DNA of 64,000 nt, from assembly GCF_007747655.1 (NCBI RefSeq), contig NZ_CP036274.1:5704001-5768000 (forward strand). Reading direction: 5' to 3'. Source of the DNA: Anatilimnocola aggregata (lineage in GTDB: Bacteria > Planctomycetota > Planctomycetia > Pirellulales > Pirellulaceae). The position numbers and the translations under genes were made by a program. Under the pieces are notes generated by a model. That model was not told where the DNA came from, searched no databases, and saw only the letters and a list, made by a program, of their open reading frames with translations. Below, piece by piece: positions 34,882 through 43,575 of this stretch. Positions within the stretch are counted from its first letter, which is position 1, and each line of letters begins with the position of its first letter.

Positions 34882-35646
34882 TCAAGGCGAAGTAGCTGGC
34901 CGAATTGTGCCTTGCATCAGCGCGCCGTCGGTGTGCCAAGGATCCCCTCCGCCGTTCTTGCCTGATTTGGTTTTGTGAAAATCGGCAATCAACTGCACAT
35001 CGACCAGCCGCCCGGTCTGCTGCAAGTCGCCAAACAGCAGGTCTCGCTCGGCATCGACATCTGGGGAAATGTGGTGGGTGATCTGGCCGGTCGTACGACT
35101 CAACTCGACATGCGAGTCATACGCAGCCGAACCCACCCACAGAGGACGATTTTGATCGTCCAATTGAGCCGATTTCCAAAAGCGCACATGGTGCCGCTGA
35201 CGCGGATTGTTGCCGACCGGCTTTTCAAAGGCAAAGTCTTCCTTGCGGCCATACAAGAACAAATTGCTGACTGGGGCCGCTCGGTACTCGCGCGAGAGGA
35301 CCGTATCGGCGGCAATCTTCAGGTCAGCGCGCACTCCCAAGGGATCGGCCGGAAACCAGCCCGCGGCTTCCATCACCGGTTTCAAATCAGCTTCGGCACT
35401 AACGAGGGCCACGTTAATCGGATCGCCCAAGTGCCCGTCGGCGGCGACAGTCATGCCCGGAGTATTATCGAGCCCCGGATGCCGATGTGCGTAACGCTTC
35501 CACACCAGAGGCATCACTACGTAGGCAACTAAAAAATACGTCGCCACAATGCCGAGGAACACGAGCACAGCCGTTTTCCATTCAGAACGGGAATTCTTGG
35601 GTGAGACGGGCGCGGCAGATTCGGAGGTCGCAGGTACTTCATTCAT
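34882..35646 (-). CDS. LssY C-terminal domain protein
   Basis: A 254-residue membrane protein: one TM helix at about 25-50 (TAVLVFLGIVATYFLVAYVVMPLVW), then an LssY_C domain (INVALVSAEADLKPVMEAAGWFPADPL, LFLYGRKEDFAFEKPVGNNPRQRHHVRFWK, HISPDVDAERDLLFGDLQQTG). The domain is found alone or at the C-terminus of PAP2-type phosphatases and has no established activity. It overlaps the stop of the permease gene by eight bases, indicating coupled translation in the transporter operon. Confidence 0.85.
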   Translation of the reverse strand: MNEVPATSESAAPVSPKNSRSEWKTAVLVFLGIVATYFLVAYVVMPLVWKRYAHRHPGLDNTPGMTVAADGHLGDPINVALVSAEADLKPVMEAAGWFPADPLGVRADLKIAADTVLSREYRAAPVSNLFLYGRKEDFAFEKPVGNNPRQRHHVRFWKSAQLDDQNRPLWVGSAAYDSHVELSRTTGQITHHISPDVDAERDLLFGDLQQTGRLVDVQLIADFHKTKSGKNGGGDPWHTDGALMQGTIRPATSP

Positions 35647-37000
35647 GGGGTGGTCGCTTCATTCGGTCGAGCAGGACTGCACTTAGAATAACCATTCCCA
35701 GCACAATCTGCTGCCGCTTGCTTTCCAACCCAACTAAATTCATGCCATTGGCGATCACTGCCAGAATCAGCGCTCCGATAAAGGTCCCCCACATGGTGCC
35801 GCGACCACCCGCCAGCGAAGTCCCGCCAACCACGACTGCTGCAATCACCATCAGTTCGTGCTTCGAGCCATAATTGGGGCTGCCGGCCCCCAGTTGCGAT
35901 GCCATCAGCACGCCACCAAGGCCCGCCAGCGCAGCGCAAATGATATAGGCAGCGATTGTCACGCGCTTGACCGGCACACCGCACAGCCAGGCTGCCTTCA
36001 GGTTGCCGCCGACCGCGTACAAATGCCGGCCGAAGATTGTTTTTGTCATGATGAACTGGGCGACGACATACAAGCCAATCATCAACACCGCGGAATTGGG
36101 GATTCGGACGAGCGCTGTACCCTTTCCCAGCCACATGAACGCCCGCGGAATTTCGTCGATGGTCGCTCCTTGCGACAGGTTGTAGGCGACTCCGTCAGCC
36201 AGCAACATCATTGCGAGCGTAACGATAAACGACGGCACGCGGAGCAACGTGACGAATGTCCCGGAGACTGCGCCAAACAAGGCACAGGCACCAATCGCAG
36301 CCAGACTGCACGCCAATGTGGCGAATAGCGATGCGCTTTGCCCACCTGCCAGATCACGGAGCAAAATAGTGCAGATCACAGCTGAGAGCGCGATCAAGCT
36401 GCCGACCGAGAGATCGACGCCGCCGGTAATGATGACCATAGTCATCCCGATCGCAATGATCGCGATTACGGCGATTTGGTTGCTGATGTTCAGCAGATTG
36501 TCGGTTTTCAGAAAGTTGGGCCAATAATAGGGCTGCGGTTTCAGGATCATCACGGGTTGTGACTGCCTCTCGGCCCACCGTTGTACGGCGGTCCAACTGC
36601 TGGCAACTTCGCTGGCTGCGATCAGGTCGATCTTTTGCCCCGCCAATGTCGCGGCCTCAAGCGCCGCGCGAGCTTGTGGCGGCTCGGCATTCACTATCAC
36701 GGGAATCCGAAATCCCCGTTGCTCTAGTTGCGCCTTTAGTTCAGTGGCGAAGGCTAGATCCTCACTGGTGCTGCGCGTGAGGATTGCCACCGAGTTGCCG
36801 GTCGCCAGTTGCCCGCTGATTCTGGCGGCCAAAACTTGACCAGCAACTGCACCGGTCGGCGATTGTTTATCCCACGTCAGCACGCTGAGCACCGCGATCA
36901 GAATCACCAGCGCGACGAGCATCGCCTGCTCGGCCAGCAACCAGCGCAGCCAGGCAAGATACCTATTCGAGTTTTGGGCTGTGGCAGGCATAGATCCCAT
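35639..37000 (-). CDS. Sugar-type ABC transporter permease with an inserted soluble domain
   Basis: A 453-residue permease of the ribose/branched-chain group (BPD_transp_2). TM helix 1 is near 24-44. Residues about 52-160 are hydrophilic and globular (AILTRSTSEDLAFATELKAQLEQRGFRIPVIVNAE, then IDLIAASEVASSW), then the normal permease body begins (NLLNISNQIAVIAIIAIGMTMVIITGGVDLSVGS) with GSPNYGSKHELMVIAAVVVGGTSLAGGRG, the EAA-like cytoplasmic loop. Family members are near 320-350 residues, so the insertion adds roughly 110. It follows a binding-protein gene by about 30 bases; no ATPase gene is nearby. Confidence 0.85.
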   Translation of the reverse strand: MGSMPATAQNSNRYLAWLRWLLAEQAMLVALVILIAVLSVLTWDKQSPTGAVAGQVLAARISGQLATGNSVAILTRSTSEDLAFATELKAQLEQRGFRIPVIVNAEPPQARAALEAATLAGQKIDLIAASEVASSWTAVQRWAERQSQPVMILKPQPYYWPNFLKTDNLLNISNQIAVIAIIAIGMTMVIITGGVDLSVGSLIALSAVICTILLRDLAGGQSASLFATLACSLAAIGACALFGAVSGTFVTLLRVPSFIVTLAMMLLADGVAYNLSQGATIDEIPRAFMWLGKGTALVRIPNSAVLMIGLYVVAQFIMTKTIFGRHLYAVGGNLKAAWLCGVPVKRVTIAAYIICAALAGLGGVLMASQLGAGSPNYGSKHELMVIAAVVVGGTSLAGGRGTMWGTFIGALILAVIANGMNLVGLESKRQQIVLGMVILSAVLLDRMKRPPHE

Positions 37001-37033
37001 ATCGTTGGCTGACGAATCGGGGCAGATGAAAAG

Positions 37034-38050
37034 CTACTTGCTCAGCGATTCATCTTTCTGCCCATCTGCCTGGCGATAGAGCTCGGTGGGAATCAGTTGC
37101 TCGGCTGGTGGCGATTTGCCATCGAAATATTCCAGAATCGACTTGGCGGTGAGTTGCCCCATCCGCTCAGGATACTGAATTGGGTCAGCGTAAATCTTGC
37201 CGTCGCGAATCGCCCGCTTGCCGTCGTCCTGACCGTCGAAGCCGATTATCTTCACTTGCGCAGTCTTGTTTGCCTTTTCCAGCGCAACATAAGCACCCAG
37301 TGCCGAGGGGTCGTTAATGGCAAAGATGCCGACCAAATCGGGATGAGCTTGCAGGGCGTCCTCCGCCGCCTTGTTGCCGTTCTCGCGTTTGCCATCGCCG
37401 GGAAGTTCGGCCACGATGTCGATCTTTCTGTCAGGATTTTTCTCGTTGTAGGCAGCGATCACTTCCTTAAAGCCTTTAACGCGCAACAAGCACGATTCCG
37501 CTTGCTTGAAGTCAAGAATGACGACCTTGCCCCCTGTGCCCCCGAGCGCTTCGATCATCGCCTCGCCGGCCTGTTTGCCGCCACCGTAATTATCGGTGGC
37601 AATATGCGAGACGACTTTTGCCTGCGGCGCAAGGCAGGCAATATCTGCCGTGAAGACGGGAATGCCCGCAGTGTTGGCTTTTTGAATTGCTGGGCCGATC
37701 GCTTTGGAATCGCAGGGGCAGAGTACAATTGCCGAACAACCCTTGGCAATGAAGTCTTCAATTTGGCTTTGCTGCTTGGCAACGTCCAACTCGCCAGCCA
37801 CGACGATTGTCGTGTAGCCTTCTTTCGCAAGGTCGGCCGTCACGCTATCGGCGATCACCTTGAAGAACGGATTATTCAGCGTGAGAACCGAGATGCCGAT
37901 CGGTCGCTTTTCATTGATTGGCACTTTGCCCGTTTCAATAAGAGGCTCGCTGGGGCCGCTCGGTTCGACGGCAGCAGGACTGCAACCGCCGCACGCGAGA
38001 ATTCCCAAGCACAAGAACGACAAGAATGCAGACAAACGTCGCACGGTCAT
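37034..38050 (-). CDS. ABC transporter sugar-binding lipoprotein
   Basis: About 338 residues. The ATG at 38050 starts MTVRRLSAFLSFLCLGILAC, a lipoprotein signal with the Cys at 20. The type I periplasmic-binding fold follows: PIGISVLTLNNPFFKVIADSVTADLAKEGY, IEDFIAKGCSAIVLCPCDSKAIGPAIQKANTAGIPVFTAD, ATDNYGGGKQAGEAMIEAL, FAINDPSALGAYVALEKA, KIIGFDGQDDGKRAIRDGKIYADPIQYPERMG. The ribose/galactose-type Asn/Asp/Phe contacts suggest a sugar or sugar-like ligand. It is first in a three-gene minus-strand operon with the permease and LssY_C genes. Confidence 0.9.
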   Translation of the reverse strand: MTVRRLSAFLSFLCLGILACGGCSPAAVEPSGPSEPLIETGKVPINEKRPIGISVLTLNNPFFKVIADSVTADLAKEGYTTIVVAGELDVAKQQSQIEDFIAKGCSAIVLCPCDSKAIGPAIQKANTAGIPVFTADIACLAPQAKVVSHIATDNYGGGKQAGEAMIEALGGTGGKVVILDFKQAESCLLRVKGFKEVIAAYNEKNPDRKIDIVAELPGDGKRENGNKAAEDALQAHPDLVGIFAINDPSALGAYVALEKANKTAQVKIIGFDGQDDGKRAIRDGKIYADPIQYPERMGQLTAKSILEYFDGKSPPAEQLIPTELYRQADGQKDESLSK

Positions 38051-38273
38051 CGGAATCGCTCCGCAGGCAACCGAGTGGAGAGGTAAACGTGCATGCCATG
38101 TTAGCAATCCCCCCACCGAATGCGAGCGTGATCGTGCAGGAGTCTGCCAGCCGGTCTTGAACGGCGCTAAAGTCTCCTGTCTTAGCTGCTCGCCCCTCGC
38201 CTCTCGACCATTGCACCGCTAATATTGTGGAAAGCCTAGCTCCTTCAACTCAGCAGAGAATTGCCCACGAATC

Positions 38274-39411
38274 ATGGAAACTGAATGGTACAGCCGCGTT
38301 AGTACGCTGCAGGTCAGGGTCGGTCAACTTCGAGACAGTCTTTGACTACGACAACAAGCTGAGAAAAGTAAGGGAAATTGAAGAGCGGATGGTCGCGCCC
38401 GAATTCTGGAACAACCAGGAGAAGGCCCGCGATGTCATGGCCCAATTGAAGGCCTTGCTCGCCGTCACCAAGCCACTGCAACGCGTGGTCAAGGGGACTG
38501 CCGATTTGCCCGGCCTGCTCGAAATGGCCGAATCCGACGACAGTCTCTCCAGCGAAGTCGCCAACGAAATCGGCGAGCTCGAATCCCTGGTCGACGAACT
38601 CGAACTGCAGGCGCTACTCAACGGCCCGCACGATTCTGCTGGCGCGATCATGAGTATTTACGCGCGCGACGGCGGCACAGACGCCAACGACTGGGCCGAA
38701 ATGCTGCTGCGGATGTACATGCAATATGCGGCGAAAGCTGGTTTTGAATTCGTCGTGCTTGACCGGTTGGATAACGACCAGGCAGGCATCAACAGCGCGA
38801 CAGTCGCCATTCGTGGTCCGATGGCGTACGGATTTCTCAAAGGTGAAAACGGCATTCACCGACTGGTGCGCATCAGCCCGTTCAACTCGGAAGGAAAGCG
38901 ACAGACGAGTTTTGCTGCGGTTGACGTCGCACCCGAGATCAACGACGAATCGGAAATTGTGGTCGATTGGGCCAAGGATGTGCGCGAAGAAACGATGCGA
39001 GCCGGCGGTGCCGGCGGACAGCACGTGAATAAGACGGAGAGTGCGATTCGGCTGATGCACTACGAAACGGGCATTGAAGTGAAATGCCAGAACGAACGGA
39101 GCCAGCACCAGAACCGCGCTCTCGCGCGAAAGATGATGCTCGCTCGTTTGGCCCGCTTGGCTGATGAAAAGCGTGAAGCCGAGAAAGATCTGCAGTACAA
39201 AGCCAAATCAAAGGTCGGCTTCGGCTCACAGATTCGCAATTACTTCTTGCATCCCGACCAACGAGTCAAAGATCAGCGCACTGGTTATCTGGTAAGCAAC
39301 TTCCACACGGTGCTTGATGGCAACATTCAGGGCTTCATCGACTCGTACTTGCGCTGGCGGATGAAGCGCGGCGGGGAAGATATCGGGACTGCTGGGGACG
39401 ACGATGAGTAG
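38274..39411 (+). CDS. prfB: Peptide chain release factor 2, +1 programmed frameshift
   Basis: Release factor 2 ends translation at UGA and UAA. The zero frame starts at the ATG at 38274 and runs 23 codons (METEWYSRVSTLQVRVGQLRDSL) to CTT TGA C at 38340-38346, the classic RF2 slippery site. Skipping the T at 38343 continues in the +1 frame as DYDNKLRKVREIEERMVAPEFWNNQEKARDVM and on to the stop, about 378 residues in all, a normal RF2 size. The RF2 marks are present: SPF (stop recognition, ISPFNSEGKRQTS) and GGQ (RAGGAGGQHVNKTESAI). A strong AGGGGG-like stimulator three bases before the site is not seen. Confidence 0.93.
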
Positions 39412-39434
39412 GAGCCAGGCCATGCTCTCGTTTG

Positions 39435-41123
39435 CTAGGCGCTGAGTTCGGGAATGCGTTCAATCGGGACTTCGTTTTCTTGCCACCACTCGCGGGCGTG
39501 TTCACGCGTCCAAGTGCCGGAGTCGTGGCACCGATCAAGTGCGGCAGCCAGGTCAGAGGCAGATTGAAAACGTTGGCCGGAATTCTTCTCCAGGCACCGG
39601 AGAACGATCATCTCGAGGTCGCCAGCCAGATCGGTGCGCACGAGCGAAGGCCGAACCGGCGTCTCGTGGGCATGCTTGAACATAATCTTCAGCGGCTTAT
39701 CGTCCTCGAAGACTGGCTTACCCGTGACCAGATAATACAGAACCGCCCCAAGCGAATAGACGTCGCTGCGCGAATCGGGCTCTGTGTCGCCCGTGGCTTG
39801 TTCCGGAGACATGAACAAAGGCGAACCGGTGATGGTTCCATCGGCGGTCAAATGCGCCGCGTTGAGGTCGGTCAGCGGTTTAGCAAGGCCGAAGTCGAGA
39901 AGCTTAACAACATCACACACGCCGCCGCGCGAAGCGGCAAAAATGTTGGCGGGTTTGATATCTCGGTGGACGAGTCCCAAATCGTGGGCTTCTTGCAACG
40001 CATCGCAGGCCTGGCGAATCAGATAGATCGCGCGGCCAGGAGGAAGTGGACCAAAGCGGCGAACCAATTCCGACAAATTCATGCCGGGCAAGTATTCCAT
40101 GACGTAGTAAAACGTGCCGTCGTCGGCCCGGCCATAATCGAAGATGTCGATGGTGTTCCAGTGCGAAAGTCGCGCAGTCGCCTGCACTTCGCGTTCGAAG
40201 CGGGCAAGAACCTTGGGGTCTCCGGCCTTCTCTGGACGAATCACCTTGATCGCGCAGGGGCGCTTCATCAGCTGATGTTCGGCGAGATAGACTTCGCCCA
40301 TGCCACCGCTGCCGATCAGTTGCTTCAGCTGATATTGGCCGAGGCGTTTGGCCTGATAGACCTCGCTGCGAAGAGTGTTGATGGTGTGGACACCCCAAAC
40401 CGAACTGACGGCAGCAATCGCCATCACCAAGACAGTAACTACGACCGTGTCCCACTGTTCCAGCAAGACTTCGGCACTTTGGACGTGTGTAATTGCCGAA
40501 AGCGCAATCAGCAGCACCGGCAACCCCGAGAGCACGCCGATAAACACCGCTGCTCGTTGCCAAGTGTTGGGAATGAACAAGGCATAAATGTAAATCGGCA
40601 GAAGCCAGGCCGCGGCCACTTCGGGATGCATGCCATAGTTTTCTGCAAAATACGTCGCCCGGCTGTAATGGAGCGTGGCGAAGAAACCGGCTGGTACAAA
40701 AAACGTGGCAATCTCAATCCAGCGGAGCTCGGAGAGAGTGAATTCTCGCCGGGTGCAGAGCAGAAAGCCAAGCATTCCAAGGATCAGTGTGGCAACGATA
40801 TGGGCCGCGTAGTTAACGACATAGATCACCCGATCCCATCGGTCGAACGACAGCGTGTGCCAGACGAGAAAAACGGCTAGCGCTGCGAAGATTAACAGCG
40901 AAGCGGAACGGAGACGCGACCGGAGTAGGTGCGTAACTTCCGAGCGAACAGCTGTGCTATTTCCTTCCCTCAGATGGAGACGGCAGACTTGTTCGCTGCC
41001 GTTGTCCGAACTGGGATCCGACGGCGCATCGAGCGTAACGTCGCCGGGGTTGACGGAAAGTCGGGGCTCGGACTGGGCCGAAAGTCTCACGCGCGGGCTC
41101 GCCTGGGTGGAGTAATATCTCAC
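39435..41123 (-). CDS. Membrane-bound Ser/Thr protein kinase
   Basis: A 562-residue kinase. Residues 1-65 are hydrophilic; about six TM helices fill 70-240 (LLIFAALAVFLVWHTLSF, AAHIVATLILGMLGFLL, IATFFVPAGFFATL, WLLPIYIYALFIP, AAVFIGVLSGLPVLLIAL, VVVTVLVMAIAAVSS); the Hanks-type kinase is C-terminal: GSGGMGEVYLAEHQ, CAIKVI, YVMEYLPGMNLSELV, LVHRDIKPANIF, LLDFGLAK and SRSDVYSLGAVLYYL. The membrane part may sense something in the envelope. Its kinase domain resembles the one at 15609, including the FDYGR/FYYVMEYL segment, but the input modules differ. Convergent with prfB. Confidence 0.9.
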   Translation of the reverse strand: MRYYSTQASPRVRLSAQSEPRLSVNPGDVTLDAPSDPSSDNGSEQVCRLHLREGNSTAVRSEVTHLLRSRLRSASLLIFAALAVFLVWHTLSFDRWDRVIYVVNYAAHIVATLILGMLGFLLCTRREFTLSELRWIEIATFFVPAGFFATLHYSRATYFAENYGMHPEVAAAWLLPIYIYALFIPNTWQRAAVFIGVLSGLPVLLIALSAITHVQSAEVLLEQWDTVVVTVLVMAIAAVSSVWGVHTINTLRSEVYQAKRLGQYQLKQLIGSGGMGEVYLAEHQLMKRPCAIKVIRPEKAGDPKVLARFEREVQATARLSHWNTIDIFDYGRADDGTFYYVMEYLPGMNLSELVRRFGPLPPGRAIYLIRQACDALQEAHDLGLVHRDIKPANIFAASRGGVCDVVKLLDFGLAKPLTDLNAAHLTADGTITGSPLFMSPEQATGDTEPDSRSDVYSLGAVLYYLVTGKPVFEDDKPLKIMFKHAHETPVRPSLVRTDLAGDLEMIVLRCLEKNSGQRFQSASDLAAALDRCHDSGTWTREHAREWWQENEVPIERIPELSA

Positions 41124-41181
41124 CCATCATACCGCAACTCGGCGGTCAGGCGAATCACGCGCGGCTACTACGTTTTGTTAA

Positions 41182-42438
41182 CTACTCGGTAACAGGGGGG
41201 AGCAACTGCGGAGTCTCGTCGTCCGCAATCCGGTACGAGCCGTCGGGTTGCGCCGCAGGAACTTGCTGTGGATACGCAGTTGGCTGAGGAGCCGCGAACG
41301 CAGTGGGTGCGGAGGGGGGCTGCTGCGTATTCGCCGGCGCGGTCGGGAAGACGATCTCGACCGGATTGCTCGTCGTTTGCGAAGCCTGCTGGAATGGACT
41401 CTGGCCGGTCGGCGCCGTCCGTTGAACTGGGCCCGCTTGGAACAGGCTGAGCGCTTGTTGCCGTTGATCCATTGGCTGTTGAGCATTCACTTGAGCATAC
41501 GGCTGTTGGACGTTCTGCTCGGGAACGCCACCCATTTGGGCCAGTAGTTCGCGTGCGGCGCTAAGTTCCGGTTCAACTTGTAATGCTAAACGCAGGTGCT
41601 GGGCTGCTTCTTCCTGCTTACCCCGACCGACAAGCAAGTAAGCCAGGTTGTAGTGCGCGGCACCTTCGCTGTTGAGCGCTTTGAGATGGCGGAAGGCTTC
41701 TTCGGTGCGGCCATTTTCGACGAGGACTGTCGCCAGGTTATTGCGATACTTGGGATCCTTGGGAGATCGTTCGCAGGCCATCGTCAAATGTTCGACGGCC
41801 CGAGCAGCGTCCTTTTGGCGGGCGTAGCACAGTCCGAGGTCGTTCTGTACAAGACCACTCTTAGGATGGGCCGCCGCGGCGCGATTATAGGTTTCGATCG
41901 CTTTTGGGAAGTTTCCCTGGCGGTCGTACAACCGACCAATACTAATGAGTGAGGCGAGATCGTTGGGCGCGACCTTCAGGGCCTTTTCATACTGCTGCAG
42001 CGCTTCGGGGAACTTCCCCTTGGTTTCGTACATCCGGCCAGCAGCGATCAGAATATCGGGAGTGATTGCTTTCGTCTTGCTATCCAAGCTGGTTGGGTCG
42101 TCGGTAGGAACTGCTGACTTGGTTCCCTTCCAAGCGAACACCGAACCCACGGCCGCCGTCGACTTGTTCCACGCGTTGCTGACGTAGTTACCGCTCGTGG
42201 CCTTTGGTTGCTGATAGGCACCTCCAGCACCGGACGAGAAGTCTTGCGACAGACCATCGTATTTCTGCTTGCCGACATCGGGTGTCGCCGAGCTGAACAT
42301 GCCCCCCGTGCCACCAGATCCGCTGCCCCACCAACCCCAGGGCGATTTGCAGCCTGTATTTAGTGCACAGACCAACAGGGTGCAAGTTGCGACGAAACGC
42401 AACGTACGACGACCGAACGATGGTTGATATTTCTTCAT
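41182..42438 (-). CDS. TPR lipoprotein
   Basis: About 418 residues from the ATG at 42438, which has a strong GAGGAGAGG upstream. The lipoprotein-type signal is MKKYQPSFGRRTLRFVATCTLLVCALNTGC. After a Gly/Ser-rich linker, tetratricopeptide repeats run from about residue 135 to 320: GRMYETKGKFPEALQQYEKALKVAPNDLASL, IGRLYDRQGNFPKAIETYNRAAAAHPKSGL, DLGLCYARQKDAARAVEHLTMACERSPKDP and AYLLVGRGKQEEAAQHLRLALQVEP. The end is Gln/Pro/Ala-rich. It likely acts as an envelope scaffold. Downstream of the opposite-strand kinase's upstream region; not in an obvious operon. Confidence 0.82.
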   Translation of the reverse strand: MKKYQPSFGRRTLRFVATCTLLVCALNTGCKSPWGWWGSGSGGTGGMFSSATPDVGKQKYDGLSQDFSSGAGGAYQQPKATSGNYVSNAWNKSTAAVGSVFAWKGTKSAVPTDDPTSLDSKTKAITPDILIAAGRMYETKGKFPEALQQYEKALKVAPNDLASLISIGRLYDRQGNFPKAIETYNRAAAAHPKSGLVQNDLGLCYARQKDAARAVEHLTMACERSPKDPKYRNNLATVLVENGRTEEAFRHLKALNSEGAAHYNLAYLLVGRGKQEEAAQHLRLALQVEPELSAARELLAQMGGVPEQNVQQPYAQVNAQQPMDQRQQALSLFQAGPVQRTAPTGQSPFQQASQTTSNPVEIVFPTAPANTQQPPSAPTAFAAPQPTAYPQQVPAAQPDGSYRIADDETPQLLPPVTE

Positions 42439-42655
42439 CGTGCACCTCTCCTCGCAACAAACAGCCTCTCCGGCTTCGAACAGCCGCGACGCATGTCTTG
42501 CCGCGGTTCGGACGCGACGAAGCGCGCCCCTGTTTGTCATCGTCGCGCGGGCCAAGTTGGCTAAAGTCGAATCGTGCCGACAATGCGCAGGATGCTGAGA
42601 AGAACGAATGCGCTGCTAGCGAAAACATCCGCTGGCAGCGTTCCGTTGGCGAAGC

Positions 42656-43564
42656 TTAGAGTCCCTTTTCACCTTCAAGGCTCTGCGGCAAATCACTCAA
42701 GTCATCGAGACCGAAAAGATCGAGAAACCGACCAGTCGTAAGAAACTGTGGCGGTGCCTTTGGTTCGGCTCGTTGGACCCGTAGAACATCGCGGCGAACC
42801 AATTGTGATAGCACGGCACCACTGGGTTTGCCGCGCAGCCGTTCGACTTCGTCGGCGGTGATGGGTTGCTGATAGGCAACGATTGCCAGCACATCGACGG
42901 CCGATTGCGACAGACGGGCTTCTTTCACCCGGCCATAAAACCGATCGCGAATCGGCCCCCACTCGCGACGTAGTTCCAACCGATAACCGGCCCCATGCGC
43001 GGCAACGTGATAAACGGAGCCATCGCGTTCGTAGCTATCATTCAGCTCTTGAACCAGTTCGTCGATTTCTGCTGGCCGCACGCCACGCATCAGGCCGGCG
43101 ATTTGTTGACTGGTGAGTGGCTCGCCTAAGGGATGACCGACAAACAACATCGCTTCGAGAATTGTCAGTGGCGTGACTTCCGCGGCGTCATCGTCGTCCC
43201 CATCAATTACGTCGAGCGGTTCGTCATCGCTCTCCGCAGACGTTTCCTTCGAACTCTCAGGCGCGACAGTTGTCTCAGCTTCAACTCGCTTGGCCGCGGC
43301 TTCGTAGGGATCGGCCGCCTCGGTCATGAGCGAAGCGTAGGCCTGGCCGAATTCTTCTAACGACAGGCCCGCATCATCGGGCTCTTGAAAATGCGCCAGA
43401 CCAAGGGACTCAGCGATTTCTGCGGGATCGGGATCTTCAAACACGACTACGCGCGGTGTCGAGGCCGAGCGCGGCCCACGTTTGTTTACAGCAGTTGCGT
43501 TTGGCTGCTCGTCGGGCGTAGGCGCGGACGGCACATCGGACTTCGCGGACTTCTTGCGTGCCAT
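42656..43564 (-). CDS. ScpB-like protein (copy 2)
   Basis: A 302-residue protein. Residues 1-130 are acidic and Ala/Pro/Ser-rich (PDPAEIAESLGLAHFQEPDDAGLSLEEFGQAYASLMTEAADPYEAAAKRV), then the ScpB domain: LTILEAMLFVGHPLGEPLTSQQIAGLMRGVRPAEIDELVQELN, RLSQSAVDVLAIVAYQQPITADEVERLRGKPSGAVLSQLVRRDVLRV, FLTTGRFLDLFGLDDLSDLPQ. The wing and HTH segments are shared with copy 1 at 26210 but the linker and ends differ. One of the two may have a modified role. It ends a run of minus-strand genes below the four-heme protein, with 11 bases between. Confidence 0.87.
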   Translation of the reverse strand: MARKKSAKSDVPSAPTPDEQPNATAVNKRGPRSASTPRVVVFEDPDPAEIAESLGLAHFQEPDDAGLSLEEFGQAYASLMTEAADPYEAAAKRVEAETTVAPESSKETSAESDDEPLDVIDGDDDDAAEVTPLTILEAMLFVGHPLGEPLTSQQIAGLMRGVRPAEIDELVQELNDSYERDGSVYHVAAHGAGYRLELRREWGPIRDRFYGRVKEARLSQSAVDVLAIVAYQQPITADEVERLRGKPSGAVLSQLVRRDVLRVQRAEPKAPPQFLTTGRFLDLFGLDDLSDLPQSLEGEKGL

Positions 43565-43575
43565 CCAGGTTCAAC

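Noticed and set aside
35858-36328. A plus-strand frame opposite the permease
   Set aside because: Antisense to the TM-rich permease; low complexity and no start signal.
39432-40880. A 482-residue plus-strand frame opposite the second kinase
   Set aside because: Antisense shadow of the kinase coding sequence.
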